Virus record (IMG/VR): IMGVR_UViG_3300029954_000054
Coordinates: 1-32,582 of that record
DNA length: 32,582 nucleotides
Source: a virus
Reading direction: 5' to 3' (one strand)
The first letter of the stretch is position 1; every line of letters starts with the position of its first letter. A program made the position numbers and the translations under genes. Positions 18,464 through 25,715 of this stretch are shown piece by piece. A model generated the notes under the pieces. The model was not told the DNA's origin. It searched no databases and worked only from the letters and a program-made list of their open reading frames with translations.

Positions 18464-20345
18464 GGCCCAGGCTGCCGCGCCAGGTGGTGCCGTCCCAGGT
18501 GATCGTGACGTCGTTCTCGCCGTTGGCAGCGGTGCCGTAGGTCGGCGCGGTGCCACCGGCCCAGACGATCGCGTTGCTGAACGAGGGGGTGAAGCCGCCG
18601 GTGCCGTTCTGCAGGATGAGGTCCAGCTTGAGCAGCTCGCCCGTGTAGGGAAACCCGGTCGGCCGCGCCATGGTGATGGTGGTGGACGACGTCAGCGTGA
18701 CCGGCTGCGTGGCGCGGCCGTTGTTCGGCATGACGATCGTCTGCGTCGCGCCGGCGACGATCGGGGTCCGAACCGGGTTGTCGACCCACGGATTGAGGCC
18801 CTGGATCAGGGAGGCAAGCCCCGCGATCCCGGCGGTGACAATCTTGCCGTTGATAAAGATCGTCCCGGTCGTTGACAGGTTGAAGCAGCCCGCATAGCCG
18901 ATCATGTTCTGGACTGTCGGGATATTGTTGAAAGACAATGTCGCCCCGTTGCTGACGTTGAACGGACACGGATTGCCTGGACTGACCGTAGGATTGGTGA
19001 ATAATACGTTGGTGCCTTCGAATACTATATTGCCGAAAGAGCCAGTTATCACCGCACCACGACCGGACGTCGCCAGGCCATTCGTTTCCAGCCAACCGGC
19101 GGTGACGACGATATTTCCCTGATTGTTGACGATCGTGTCGTTGTTATAGTCCAAATGCGTATCGATCAGATGGACGATGTTGGCGCCACCATTGTCGATC
19201 GCTGCGGTATTGATGTCAAAGTAGCAGCCGCTGCAGTTGACGATCTCACCGGTATTCACCCCACCGGCATTGACCCAGGCAATTCCGCCATAATCGAACC
19301 AGCAATTCTCGCAGTTGTTGGCAAAGCTGCTGTTGAAGAATACGTCACCGATCGCAAAACCGTCCTCGACGATATTCTTTCGCGATGAGATGACGTTGCG
19401 CTGGTTGAGCTGATCCTGGCCGTCGAACAGAAAAACGCCGACGCCTGGTGTGAAATTGTTTGGATAGCCGCCGGCGCCGGCGCCACGGAAGGTCACGTCC
19501 TCGAACGGATGCGCGTAATAGCGGTCAAAGCCGCCGCCGGTCGCGGACGGCACCGGCGTCGGCGTGTTGTCGGTGGTGACCAGGATGGCGGTGACGATCG
19601 GCTGCCAGGCGGACGGCGTGGTGTAGGTCAGCGCGGTGAGGTTTCCGGTCGCTCCGCTGCTGTTGACGGTCAGCCAGTACTGCTTCGGATAGGCGGTCTG
19701 GTTCTGGTACGAATAGCTGAATGTGCCGGGCAGGACGCCGAGGGAGTGATTGGTGTTGGTGCCAGGCGCGCTCTGCGGGTGGAACGGGGTCGCCGACAGG
19801 TACGAGTCGATCTCCAGCGATGCGCCCCCGGTCGAGGTGGCGGCGATCGAGACCTGCGCATAAGGCGGGGCGGTGATGAGATAGCCAGCATAGCCACCCG
19901 CAAAGGTCATCGAGCCGTCGCCTTGGCGCACGGCCGTGCCGGAGGCGATCACCGGCAACGCGGTGGCGAAATGGACCTCGTCGCCGGCCGCGACCGTCGC
20001 GGGTTGCGGGATGGCGCTGAGGTCGAAGACGGCGCCGTTGCCCTCGACCAGGGTCTGCAGCGGGCTCCAGACGATGACGCCCGCCGTGGAGATCTTGTAG
20101 GTCCGGCCCGGCAGGAACGCGACCAAAGGCTGCGTGTTGAACGCTGCCGCGATCTGCGCGGTGTCGTCGCCGCCGGACGGCGTGAGATAGGTGAGCGGGT
20201 TGGTGTAGGTGCTGCCGCTGTTGCGGGACAGGCTGCCGCCTCCCGCCGAATCCTGCGCCCAGGCCGGGAAAGGCAGGACAGCGACGGCTGCCAGAAGGGC
20301 CGCGAGGGTGAACGCGCCGGCGAGCAGGGCTCTCCGTAGGGTCAT
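18456..20345 (-). CDS. Exported beta-helix protein (pectate-lyase-like), tail spike or surface factor
   Basis: A 629-residue protein. Residues 1-30 are a clear Sec signal peptide (RRALLAGAFTLAALLAAVAVLPFPAWA). Then a tail-spike-like cap (GGDDTAQIAAAF, FLPGRTYKIS) and a long right-handed beta-helix section with repeated strands and Asn/Cys ladders (ENCWFDYGGIAWVNAGG; GCYFDINTAAIDNGGANIVHLIDTHLDYNNDT). The C-terminal part (about 530-629) is a compact beta domain. Phage spikes usually lack signal peptides, so export is odd. Its first 15 residues and upstream leader are shared with the gene at 22325. Confidence 0.75.
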   Translation of the reverse strand: MTLRRALLAGAFTLAALLAAVAVLPFPAWAQDSAGGGSLSRNSGSTYTNPLTYLTPSGGDDTAQIAAAFNTQPLVAFLPGRTYKISTAGVIVWSPLQTLVEGNGAVFDLSAIPQPATVAAGDEVHFATALPVIASGTAVRQGDGSMTFAGGYAGYLITAPPYAQVSIAATSTGGASLEIDSYLSATPFHPQSAPGTNTNHSLGVLPGTFSYSYQNQTAYPKQYWLTVNSSGATGNLTALTYTTPSAWQPIVTAILVTTDNTPTPVPSATGGGFDRYYAHPFEDVTFRGAGAGGYPNNFTPGVGVFLFDGQDQLNQRNVISSRKNIVEDGFAIGDVFFNSSFANNCENCWFDYGGIAWVNAGGVNTGEIVNCSGCYFDINTAAIDNGGANIVHLIDTHLDYNNDTIVNNQGNIVVTAGWLETNGLATSGRGAVITGSFGNIVFEGTNVLFTNPTVSPGNPCPFNVSNGATLSFNNIPTVQNMIGYAGCFNLSTTGTIFINGKIVTAGIAGLASLIQGLNPWVDNPVRTPIVAGATQTIVMPNNGRATQPVTLTSSTTITMARPTGFPYTGELLKLDLILQNGTGGFTPSFSNAIVWAGGTAPTYGTAANGENDVTITWDGTTWRGSLGLN

Positions 20346-20365
20346 CAGTGTGTCTCCACTGTCAG
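20301..20365. repeat. 65-bp exact repeat, copy A (leader and signal-peptide start of beta-helix gene)
   Basis: Identical to 22697-22761 over 65 bases. On the minus strand it contains the binding site (GTGGAGACACAC), the start ATG (20343-20345) and the codons of the first residues MTLRRALLAGAFTLA. A shorter, one-mismatch version of the leader occurs at 22317-22346. Confidence 0.95.
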
Positions 20366-20370
20366 TAGCT

Positions 20371-21870
20371 CTAGAATTGAGTAGCTTGAAGAACCGGGAA
20401 ATACACCTGATTTAAGCAAGTGCTACTGTCATGGTTAATGCCATTGGCTTGCTGCGTTCCGTTGTTGGTTCCGTAGCAAACGCTTGGCTGAACAACCACA
20501 GGAGTAGCGCGCTGCACGCCGACAGCGTAACCGTTGATAGTCATAGTTAGGCCAACTGGCGGATTTGTTACGCTTATAGTCGGAGAAAAGCCAGTAATAA
20601 GGCGCGGAAGCAAAAGGTCCGCTACCAGCACTTCATTAGACAGAACACCAGCCGTAATGGTCCCGCCGATATATGCGGTAACGTGATCCCCCTGAAACGC
20701 GAAGGTTAGAGTAACTGGGCCAGTTCCCCAACCAGTCGTAATGTTGCCCTGTATAGCCGCCGGCCCGCCGTAATAATAAGTTGCGTAAGTATTTGTCCCA
20801 TTGGTCGTCTGCATATTCAACAACTGCACGGCGGGCGATCCGCCGTTACCACCAAGACTATCACTGTAAAACAATTTCACTATGCTAGAAGACGTAATAG
20901 GAGCTCCCGATAGTGTAATAGATACCCAGAAATCCCCTCCCGGGGTCATCGGCAGCGTATAAGGAAACGTCGTTATACCAGTAATTGGCGCCGTCAGTGG
21001 TATATTGTAAGAAAGGTTCTGAATAGTTGGATCAAAACCTAAAACCGCTTCGTCAAAATATCTTCCAATATCAATCAGTCCGATAGAGCCGAGTGTCGTA
21101 GAACCGAGCTTGTTTTGTGTGGACGCCAAGCTTCTTTGCAGTGCCATGTTGGCCTGATAACCGGCCTGCGAGCTTGCCAACGCGTAAGTGCCGCCCGCCG
21201 CCACATTTGCAACAGTGTTCGTTATGAGCACAACGTCGGGTATGGCAGTGAACGCCGCAAGCTGTGTAAATACCGCCGTCCAGGTAGCAACCGCCTCATA
21301 ACCCGGATCGTTCACGCCGGTATTGATAAATACCGTCGTGCAACCCGCCGTGTTGAGATACGAAAGCCAGGTGGCTGTCGTCGTCGTCCACCACGAAGGA
21401 TAAGCAATCCCTGATGTCGCCAGGGACGACGAGCCGCCAGACTGCCCGGCAGAAATCTCGGATAGGGTGGTGCCACCTATCGCGAAGTTGAGGAAGTTGG
21501 CATTCGTCAGCGCAATCCCGTTCGCGGCTTCGTCCTGCCTGATGCGCTGCTGTAACCGGCCCCATAGGACATCAGACGCGGTTATGTTGTTCGCATACGG
21601 GAGCAAGCTCCCGGTATTGCCGCCGAGGCCGGTAATGATGCTATCACCAACAGCGCAATACTTTGCGCCTGTTCCGGCCGCTATGCTTTTGGCAAGATTA
21701 ACGGTGCGGTTAAAACGAGACGGCGTCAGCAGCAGGTCGCCGCCGCTGCCGCCGCTGCCGCCTCTACCGCCGCTACTGACGGCGCCGAAGGAGCTGGCCC
21801 AGGCTGGGAGAGATGCCGGGACCGGAACGGCGAGGGCGGCGGCCAGAAATAGCAGCCAAATCGCGCGCAT
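20371..21870 (-). CDS. Exported SGNH/GDSL-type esterase
   Basis: A 499-residue protein with a signal peptide (residues 1-26, LLFLAAALAVPVPASLPAWA) and a serine/glycine linker. The SGNH blocks are visible: CAVGDSI (catalytic Ser in GDS, near residue 75), NFAIGGTT (block II) and FINTGVND (block III). The family removes acyl groups from polysaccharides or lipids; in phages it often deacetylates capsule or O-antigen. The C-terminal 200 residues are beta-rich and unassigned. Base content is lower in GC than its neighbours (27 of 60 at 20401-20460), a sign of separate origin. It overlaps the upstream stop as TGATG. Confidence 0.8.
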   Translation of the reverse strand: MRAIWLLFLAAALAVPVPASLPAWASSFGAVSSGGRGGSGGSGGDLLLTPSRFNRTVNLAKSIAAGTGAKYCAVGDSIITGLGGNTGSLLPYANNITASDVLWGRLQQRIRQDEAANGIALTNANFLNFAIGGTTLSEISAGQSGGSSSLATSGIAYPSWWTTTTATWLSYLNTAGCTTVFINTGVNDPGYEAVATWTAVFTQLAAFTAIPDVVLITNTVANVAAGGTYALASSQAGYQANMALQRSLASTQNKLGSTTLGSIGLIDIGRYFDEAVLGFDPTIQNLSYNIPLTAPITGITTFPYTLPMTPGGDFWVSITLSGAPITSSSIVKLFYSDSLGGNGGSPAVQLLNMQTTNGTNTYATYYYGGPAAIQGNITTGWGTGPVTLTFAFQGDHVTAYIGGTITAGVLSNEVLVADLLLPRLITGFSPTISVTNPPVGLTMTINGYAVGVQRATPVVVQPSVCYGTNNGTQQANGINHDSSTCLNQVYFPVLQATQF

Positions 21871-22325
21871 CAGCGATACTCCACCGTGATGGAGCCGGCG
21901 GCGGTGCCGGCGGTGCCCGCCGTGTTGCTCCCGGCCGAGGTGCATTGCAGCGCGAGCTGCGGCACCGGCAGCGCAATCGCCGTGCCGAACTCCTCGTACC
22001 ACGGCCAGCCATTGATGTTGTCGGGCGAACCCGCCGCGGCCAGCGGAAAGCTGGCGTTCCCGCCGCCCGCGACGGGCGCCCCGAAGCGGCTGCACCACAA
22101 AGTGGGCGCACTCGGTGGCCCGTTGTTGAACACTCTGGACCACAACCGGAGCGGGGTGTAGCCGGCCTGGACGGGGCCGGTGCTGACCGCGTTCGGCATC
22201 ACCGTGACCGGGGTCCCGTATGGCACCGCGTAGGTCATCCCCCCCTCCACCGCGAGGGCGCGCCCGGTCAGCGTGCCATAGGCGATCGCCACCAGGATGA
22301 CAGCGGCCCATTTCGGTAGGGTCAT
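21870..22325 (-). CDS. Small exported protein, paralogue of the next upstream gene
   Basis: A 151-residue protein with a signal peptide (MTLPKWAAVILVAIAYGTLTGRALA). The mature part shares a plan with the gene at 22325: VPYGTPVTVMPNAV, RLWSRVFNNGPPSAPTLWCSRFGAP, FPLAAAGSP, WYEEFGTAIALPVPQLALQCTSAG and an end ITVEYR. Two cysteines in equivalent places could form a disulfide. Probably a small beta-sandwich. The function is unknown; position between endolysin and esterase suggests a cell-surface or virion-decoration role. Confidence 0.7.
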   Translation of the reverse strand: MTLPKWAAVILVAIAYGTLTGRALAVEGGMTYAVPYGTPVTVMPNAVSTGPVQAGYTPLRLWSRVFNNGPPSAPTLWCSRFGAPVAGGGNASFPLAAAGSPDNINGWPWYEEFGTAIALPVPQLALQCTSAGSNTAGTAGTAAGSITVEYR

Positions 22326-22346
22326 CAGCGTGTCTCCACTGTCAGT
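22317..22346. repeat. Third copy of the leader repeat (30 bp, one mismatch)
   Basis: This stretch repeats the leader part of the 65-bp repeats (stop/start overlap, GTGGAGACAC binding site) with one changed base. It precedes the exported protein gene at 21870-22325. Three successive genes therefore start with the same translation signal. Confidence 0.8.
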
Positions 22347-22741
22347 TTGGCCGCCGCCGATCCGCCGGGCCCGCCGTCGGAGACGCAGACCAGCGCCCCC
22401 TGCGGCACGTAGCCGCCCGTGGTCGAGTTGAATTCCTCCTTCCAGGGGGCCCCGAGGGCGTTGCCGAGAGGCGCGATCGGAAAACTGCCCGCGGCATTGA
22501 CACCTGGCGGGGTCGCGGTGCCGCGCGCGCACCAGGCCGTGCCGTCGGTCACCAGGCCTGGGTTGAGCACCCGGTAATAGGTCCGCCCGAGGCCGAACGG
22601 GCTCGGCTCGGAGGCGATGGCCACGATGGCAGGGATCACCACGACCGGGGCGCCCATCGGAACCGTGGCCGGGTCGGCGAACGCCTGGGCGATCTGCGCG
22701 AGGGTGAACGCGCCGGCGAGCAGGGCTCTCCGTAGGGTCAT
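22325..22741 (-). CDS. Small exported protein with duplicated signal sequence
   Basis: A 138-residue protein. The signal peptide MTLRRALLAGAFTLAQIAQAFA shares its first 15 residues, at DNA level, with the beta-helix protein. The mature part parallels the gene downstream: VPMGAPVVVIPAIV, YYRVLNPGLVTDGTAWCARGTA, FPIAPLG, WKEEFNSTTGGYVPQGALVCVSDG, ending LTVETR. Two cysteines match those of the paralogue. The last residues VETR are encoded by the repeated leader. Function unknown. Confidence 0.7.
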   Translation of the reverse strand: MTLRRALLAGAFTLAQIAQAFADPATVPMGAPVVVIPAIVAIASEPSPFGLGRTYYRVLNPGLVTDGTAWCARGTATPPGVNAAGSFPIAPLGNALGAPWKEEFNSTTGGYVPQGALVCVSDGGPGGSAAAKLTVETR

Positions 22742-22761
22742 CAGTGTGTCTCCACTGTCAG
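22697..22761. repeat. 65-bp exact repeat, copy B (leader and signal-peptide start)
   Basis: Identical to 20301-20365. It covers the end of the endolysin gene, the binding site, and the start of the exported-protein gene at 22741. Exact identity over 65 bases in two otherwise unrelated genes points to recent duplication or recombination. Confidence 0.95.
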
Positions 22762-23556
22762 GAGGCCAAGTGCGGCCAGCGTTATGCCGCCTGCCTCGCC
22801 GTCGGCCAGGAGCCCCTTCGTACGCTGATAGGCCTCGACGGCCGCCAGCGTGCCGGCCGCGAAATCGCCGTCGACCCGGTAGCCAAGGTAGAACCCGGCC
22901 TTCTGCAGGGCGGTCTGCATCCGTGACACGAGGCTGCCGGTCGATCCCGCGATCAGCAGCGGCGGTGCCGGCTTGCTGGGGCCGGCGGTCGGCGTGGTGG
23001 TCGGGATCGCCCCGCCGGTGCCGGCCTGCAGCACCAGTGCGTTGGCCTGGCAGCGGCCCACCCGGGCGACCCAGTCCGAGCCGAACTGACCAAAGGTCGA
23101 CAGGCTCTGATAAAAGGCGATATGCGCCGCCGCCAGCCTGGCGATCAGCGTCGTCGGATCCATTTTCTGCAGCGCGGCCAGGGTGAGCGGCCCGAAGCCG
23201 CCATCCTCGTCGGTGCCGACGGCCTCCTGGATCTCCTCGACGCTGCGGACCGGGCCGGCATTGACCGCGAAATCGAAGGCCATCAGACCCACGCCGACCG
23301 GCATCAGCTCGGACCCGACCACCTGGTCGAACAGCTCGCTGTAGATCGGCTGGACCTTGGCGAGCGTGAGCGCCTTGACGGTGGCGATCGTTGGCGCAGC
23401 AAGGCCGTGGGCGGCGTTGTAGTCGCTCAGGGTCCCGATCGTCATCCCGAGATTGGTCGGCCCGCCCGGGTCGCCGGGATCGTTCGAATAGCCCCCCTCC
23501 TCGGGGAGCGTGAACGCCAGGAACAGCGGCAGATGCGACGGGGTGGCGAGGCTCAC
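22741..23556 (-). CDS. GH108 endolysin with peptidoglycan-binding domain
   Basis: A 271-residue lysozyme-type enzyme that cuts the glycan strands of peptidoglycan. The GH108 signature is near residues 18-38: the catalytic Glu in PEEGGYSNDPGDPGG followed by TNLGMTIG. AFDFAVNAGP near residue 95 and GFGPLTLAAL near 120 follow the family plan. Residues about 205-265 form a peptidoglycan-binding domain (LVSRMQTALQKAGFYLGYRVDGDFAAGTLAAVEAYQR). No signal peptide, so it would rely on a holin. GTG 23556 overlaps the stop of the membrane protein gene. Confidence 0.92.
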   Translation of the reverse strand: MSLATPSHLPLFLAFTLPEEGGYSNDPGDPGGPTNLGMTIGTLSDYNAAHGLAAPTIATVKALTLAKVQPIYSELFDQVVGSELMPVGVGLMAFDFAVNAGPVRSVEEIQEAVGTDEDGGFGPLTLAALQKMDPTTLIARLAAAHIAFYQSLSTFGQFGSDWVARVGRCQANALVLQAGTGGAIPTTTPTAGPSKPAPPLLIAGSTGSLVSRMQTALQKAGFYLGYRVDGDFAAGTLAAVEAYQRTKGLLADGEAGGITLAALGLLTVETH

Positions 23557-23894
23557 AGCTTGATCCCCGGATCGATGTCATTGGCGAGGCGGGTCGCCTG
23601 CGCCCCGACCGCCGCGATCGCCGGTGCCGCCGCGACCACCGCTGCCGCGTCCTTGGTGAAGGCGGCCACGCTGGTCGGCAGGCCGGCCGGGACGGCGTTG
23701 GCGGCGTGGCCGACGGACAGGGCGATCGTGCTGATCACCTTGCGTATCCCGACCCATTTCGAGCCGGCGGTCGGCTGCGGGATCGTGGCATCGATCACCG
23801 AGCAGACCGTCACCAGCGAGGGGACGATCACCACCAGGATCGCGAGATACTGCGCCGGCACGAACGGGGTGATCAGGGCAATGAGGTTTTCCAT
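23553..23894 (-). CDS. Small membrane protein, candidate holin
   Basis: A 113-residue protein with one clear hydrophobic segment (residues 14-36, AQYLAILVVIVPSLVTVCSVIDA) and a second weaker one near 50-70. The section IRKVISTIALSVGHAANAVP is typical of small proteins beside phage endolysin genes. Overlap with the GH108 gene (GTGA) supports a lysis role: a holin would open the inner membrane for the endolysin. ATG 23894 is preceded by a hairpin rather than a clear binding site. Confidence 0.6.
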   Translation of the reverse strand: MENLIALITPFVPAQYLAILVVIVPSLVTVCSVIDATIPQPTAGSKWVGIRKVISTIALSVGHAANAVPAGLPTSVAAFTKDAAAVVAAAPAIAAVGAQATRLANDIDPGIKL

Positions 23895-23930
23895 GCGCCG
23901 ACAACAGGGGCGGATTGGTTCCCGCGTCTA
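23895..23930 (-). promoter_or_regulatory. Late-operon leader element: GGGAACCA after stop, hairpin before ATG
   Basis: On the minus strand: stop TAG, then ACGCGGGAACCAA, then CGCC/GGCG around an 8-9 base loop ending against the ATG at 23894. The same post-stop wording occurs at 31141-31155 and 31527-31539. No clear Shine-Dalgarno sequence is present. Confidence 0.5.
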
Positions 23931-24695
23931 GCGGGTCGCCGGCGGCGCGGTCGGAGGGACGGGTGCCACCACGAGGGGACGGTCGGCATAGACCACGCTC
24001 GGCGCCGGCGCGGCGCCCGGGATGAGGCTGTGCGCGTAAGTGAGTATCGATAGAACCGCCAGCACGCCCGCCACCGCAATGGCGGCCAAAGAATAGGTAT
24101 TGGCGTGGTTTGCGCTCTGTTTCGTGTCGGCACCCTCGCCGCGGTCCAGGCGCGCGTTGATCAGCGTGATTTTGTCGTCCTGGGTCTGGGCCGCAACGCG
24201 AAGGGAATTCATGATGCTTTCGAGTTGCTTGGCGACGGACATTTCGGTCTTGGCGATGGCTGCGGTGTTGGCCTCGTTCTGGTTGAAAACCGCCTTTTCC
24301 GCCGCGACCGAGGCCGCCTGCACCGCGTCCTTGGCGCTGGCGAGGGCGGCGTTGACGGCGCTCTGGGAGGCCAGGAACGCGGCGGAGAGGGCGGCCTGGG
24401 AGGCGATGTAGCGCTGCTCGTAGCGGACATCCGCCTGCTCGGTCTTGTCGTGCAGGCGCAGCAGCTTTTCGTCGACTAGCTTGGCGAGTCCGGACACCTG
24501 CTTGTCCGTCTCGGTGGGCACCCGCGTGAGGTTGTCCGAGAACACTTCCGTGGCCTTGTCGATCCCGTCGAGCCGGGTCCGCAGGACCGTCATGAACCCT
24601 TCGAGCCGGGCGATGATCTCGCGGCGCAAAGCGGCGATCGGGATGTTTTCCCTGGTCGAGTTGGGCTCCTGGTCGTCTTCGGGATTTGCTGTCAC
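23928..24695 (-). CDS. Membrane-anchored coiled-coil phage protein
   Basis: A 255-residue protein. Residues 15-190 are long charged and alanine-rich helices (RREIIARLEGFMTVLRTRLDGIDKATEV; AFLASQSAVNAALASAKDAVQAASVAAEK), strongly coiled coil. A single membrane segment near 207-228 (LAAIAVAGVLAVLSILTY) is followed by a proline-rich tail. GTG 24695 is chosen because GGGGAG lies upstream and the previous gene ends 15 bases away. Such proteins occur next to lysis genes; a spanin-like or tail-associated role is possible but not established. Confidence 0.7.
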   Translation of the reverse strand: MTANPEDDQEPNSTRENIPIAALRREIIARLEGFMTVLRTRLDGIDKATEVFSDNLTRVPTETDKQVSGLAKLVDEKLLRLHDKTEQADVRYEQRYIASQAALSAAFLASQSAVNAALASAKDAVQAASVAAEKAVFNQNEANTAAIAKTEMSVAKQLESIMNSLRVAAQTQDDKITLINARLDRGEGADTKQSANHANTYSLAAIAVAGVLAVLSILTYAHSLIPGAAPAPSVVYADRPLVVAPVPPTAPPATR

Positions 24696-24709
24696 CTGGC
24701 GCTCCCCTG

Positions 24710-25435
24710 TTATGGCCCCGCCGCCGGCCATTTCAGGCCGCTCAGGATGGCCTGCATCTGCGCCGCCGTGGTGGCCGCAGCCAATGACTGGCGGGCCGCG
24801 AGGCGCAGCTGCTTGATCGACGCACCGGCCACGTTCCAGGCCGCGGCGGCGGCGATCGCGGCGGCAGCGGCCTCGCGCAAGGTGTAGGGGGTTGCCGCGG
24901 TGGTCTTCGCCGCCACGTCGGCGCTGAGCCAGGGGTAGAGCGCCGGATCGAGCGGGTCCGGGGCGGTGGTGATCGCGTGGGCCTCGGCCAGGCTCGCCAG
25001 GTACTCGAGCGCGTGGCCGGCGCCGCCGGAGATGAATTTGCCGCGGGCGTTCTCGGCGCTGGCGTCGACCTTGGCGGTGAAATTGGCCCGCAGCCGGACC
25101 AGGTCGAGCTTCGGCGCCGCCACTGGGACGATCGCCCCGCCGACCAGGGCGACGGCGCCGGCCGAGCGCTGCACCTGCGCGTATTGCTCGACGCTGATCG
25201 CGGTGGCCCGCATGGCACCCAGGGTGAAGGCGGCGTTGGCGGCCGGAACGTGCCCGTGCTGGGTGATCGCCCCGGTCGTGGGATTGGCGACGACGTAATA
25301 GACCGACCCCGGGACCGGGACCGGCCTGGCCGCGATGGTGCCGGGGCTGGCGATGGTGCCAGCCTCGGTGCCCGTCCCGGTGCCAGCCTCGGTGCCCGTC
25401 TGGGTGCCCGTCTGGGTGATGATGGTGCTGCTCAT
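24710..25435 (-). CDS. Tail-associated protein with TG repeats
   Basis: A 241-residue protein. Residues 5-35 are low-complexity threonine/glycine repeats (TQTGTQTGTEAGTGTG), encoded by DNA tandem repeats near 25350-25425. A short strand region follows (VYYVVANPTTGAITQHGHVP), then a helical part (NFTAKVDASAENARGKFISGGAGHALEYLASLAEA) that resembles the helical end found in many tail-fibre-associated proteins of alphaproteobacterial phages. The end is helical and alanine-rich. ATG 25435 follows GGAGGG. It lies just downstream of the tail-tip genes, which supports a tail role. Confidence 0.65.
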   Translation of the reverse strand: MSSTIITQTGTQTGTEAGTGTGTEAGTIASPGTIAARPVPVPGSVYYVVANPTTGAITQHGHVPAANAAFTLGAMRATAISVEQYAQVQRSAGAVALVGGAIVPVAAPKLDLVRLRANFTAKVDASAENARGKFISGGAGHALEYLASLAEAHAITTAPDPLDPALYPWLSADVAAKTTAATPYTLREAAAAAIAAAAAWNVAGASIKQLRLAARQSLAAATTAAQMQAILSGLKWPAAGP

Positions 25436-25445
25436 GTGCCCTCCT

Positions 25446-25715
25446 CTACCGTTTTGCGAGCAACACGAGCAGTCGCCGCGTGGAAACCGTGATCGTCTCG
25501 CCCTCGCCGACATTCGCGAGGTTGGTGTTGACCACCAGGGCGTAGCCGAAGACCCCCTCGCCCGGTGAATCGACGATCATGTCGAACAGGCTGCCCACCG
25601 AGGTGTAGATGTAGAGGATCGGCGTCGGGTCGCCGATCCGGGTGGTGCCGTCAGCACTCATCACATAGCGATTGACGGTGATGGTGAGCGGGGAGGTGGT
25701 CGAGGTCTCGCTCAT
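25446..25715 (-). CDS. Small beta-rich protein after gpJ
   Basis: An 89-residue, beta-rich protein (LTITVNRYVMSADGTTRIGDPTPILYIYTSV ... ETITVSTRRLLVLLAKR). Its ATG overlaps the gpJ-like stop (ATGA), so it is coupled to the tail-tip gene, suggesting a small virion or tail-fibre accessory part. No family is recognised. Confidence 0.65.
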   Translation of the reverse strand: MSETSTTSPLTITVNRYVMSADGTTRIGDPTPILYIYTSVGSLFDMIVDSPGEGVFGYALVVNTNLANVGEGETITVSTRRLLVLLAKR

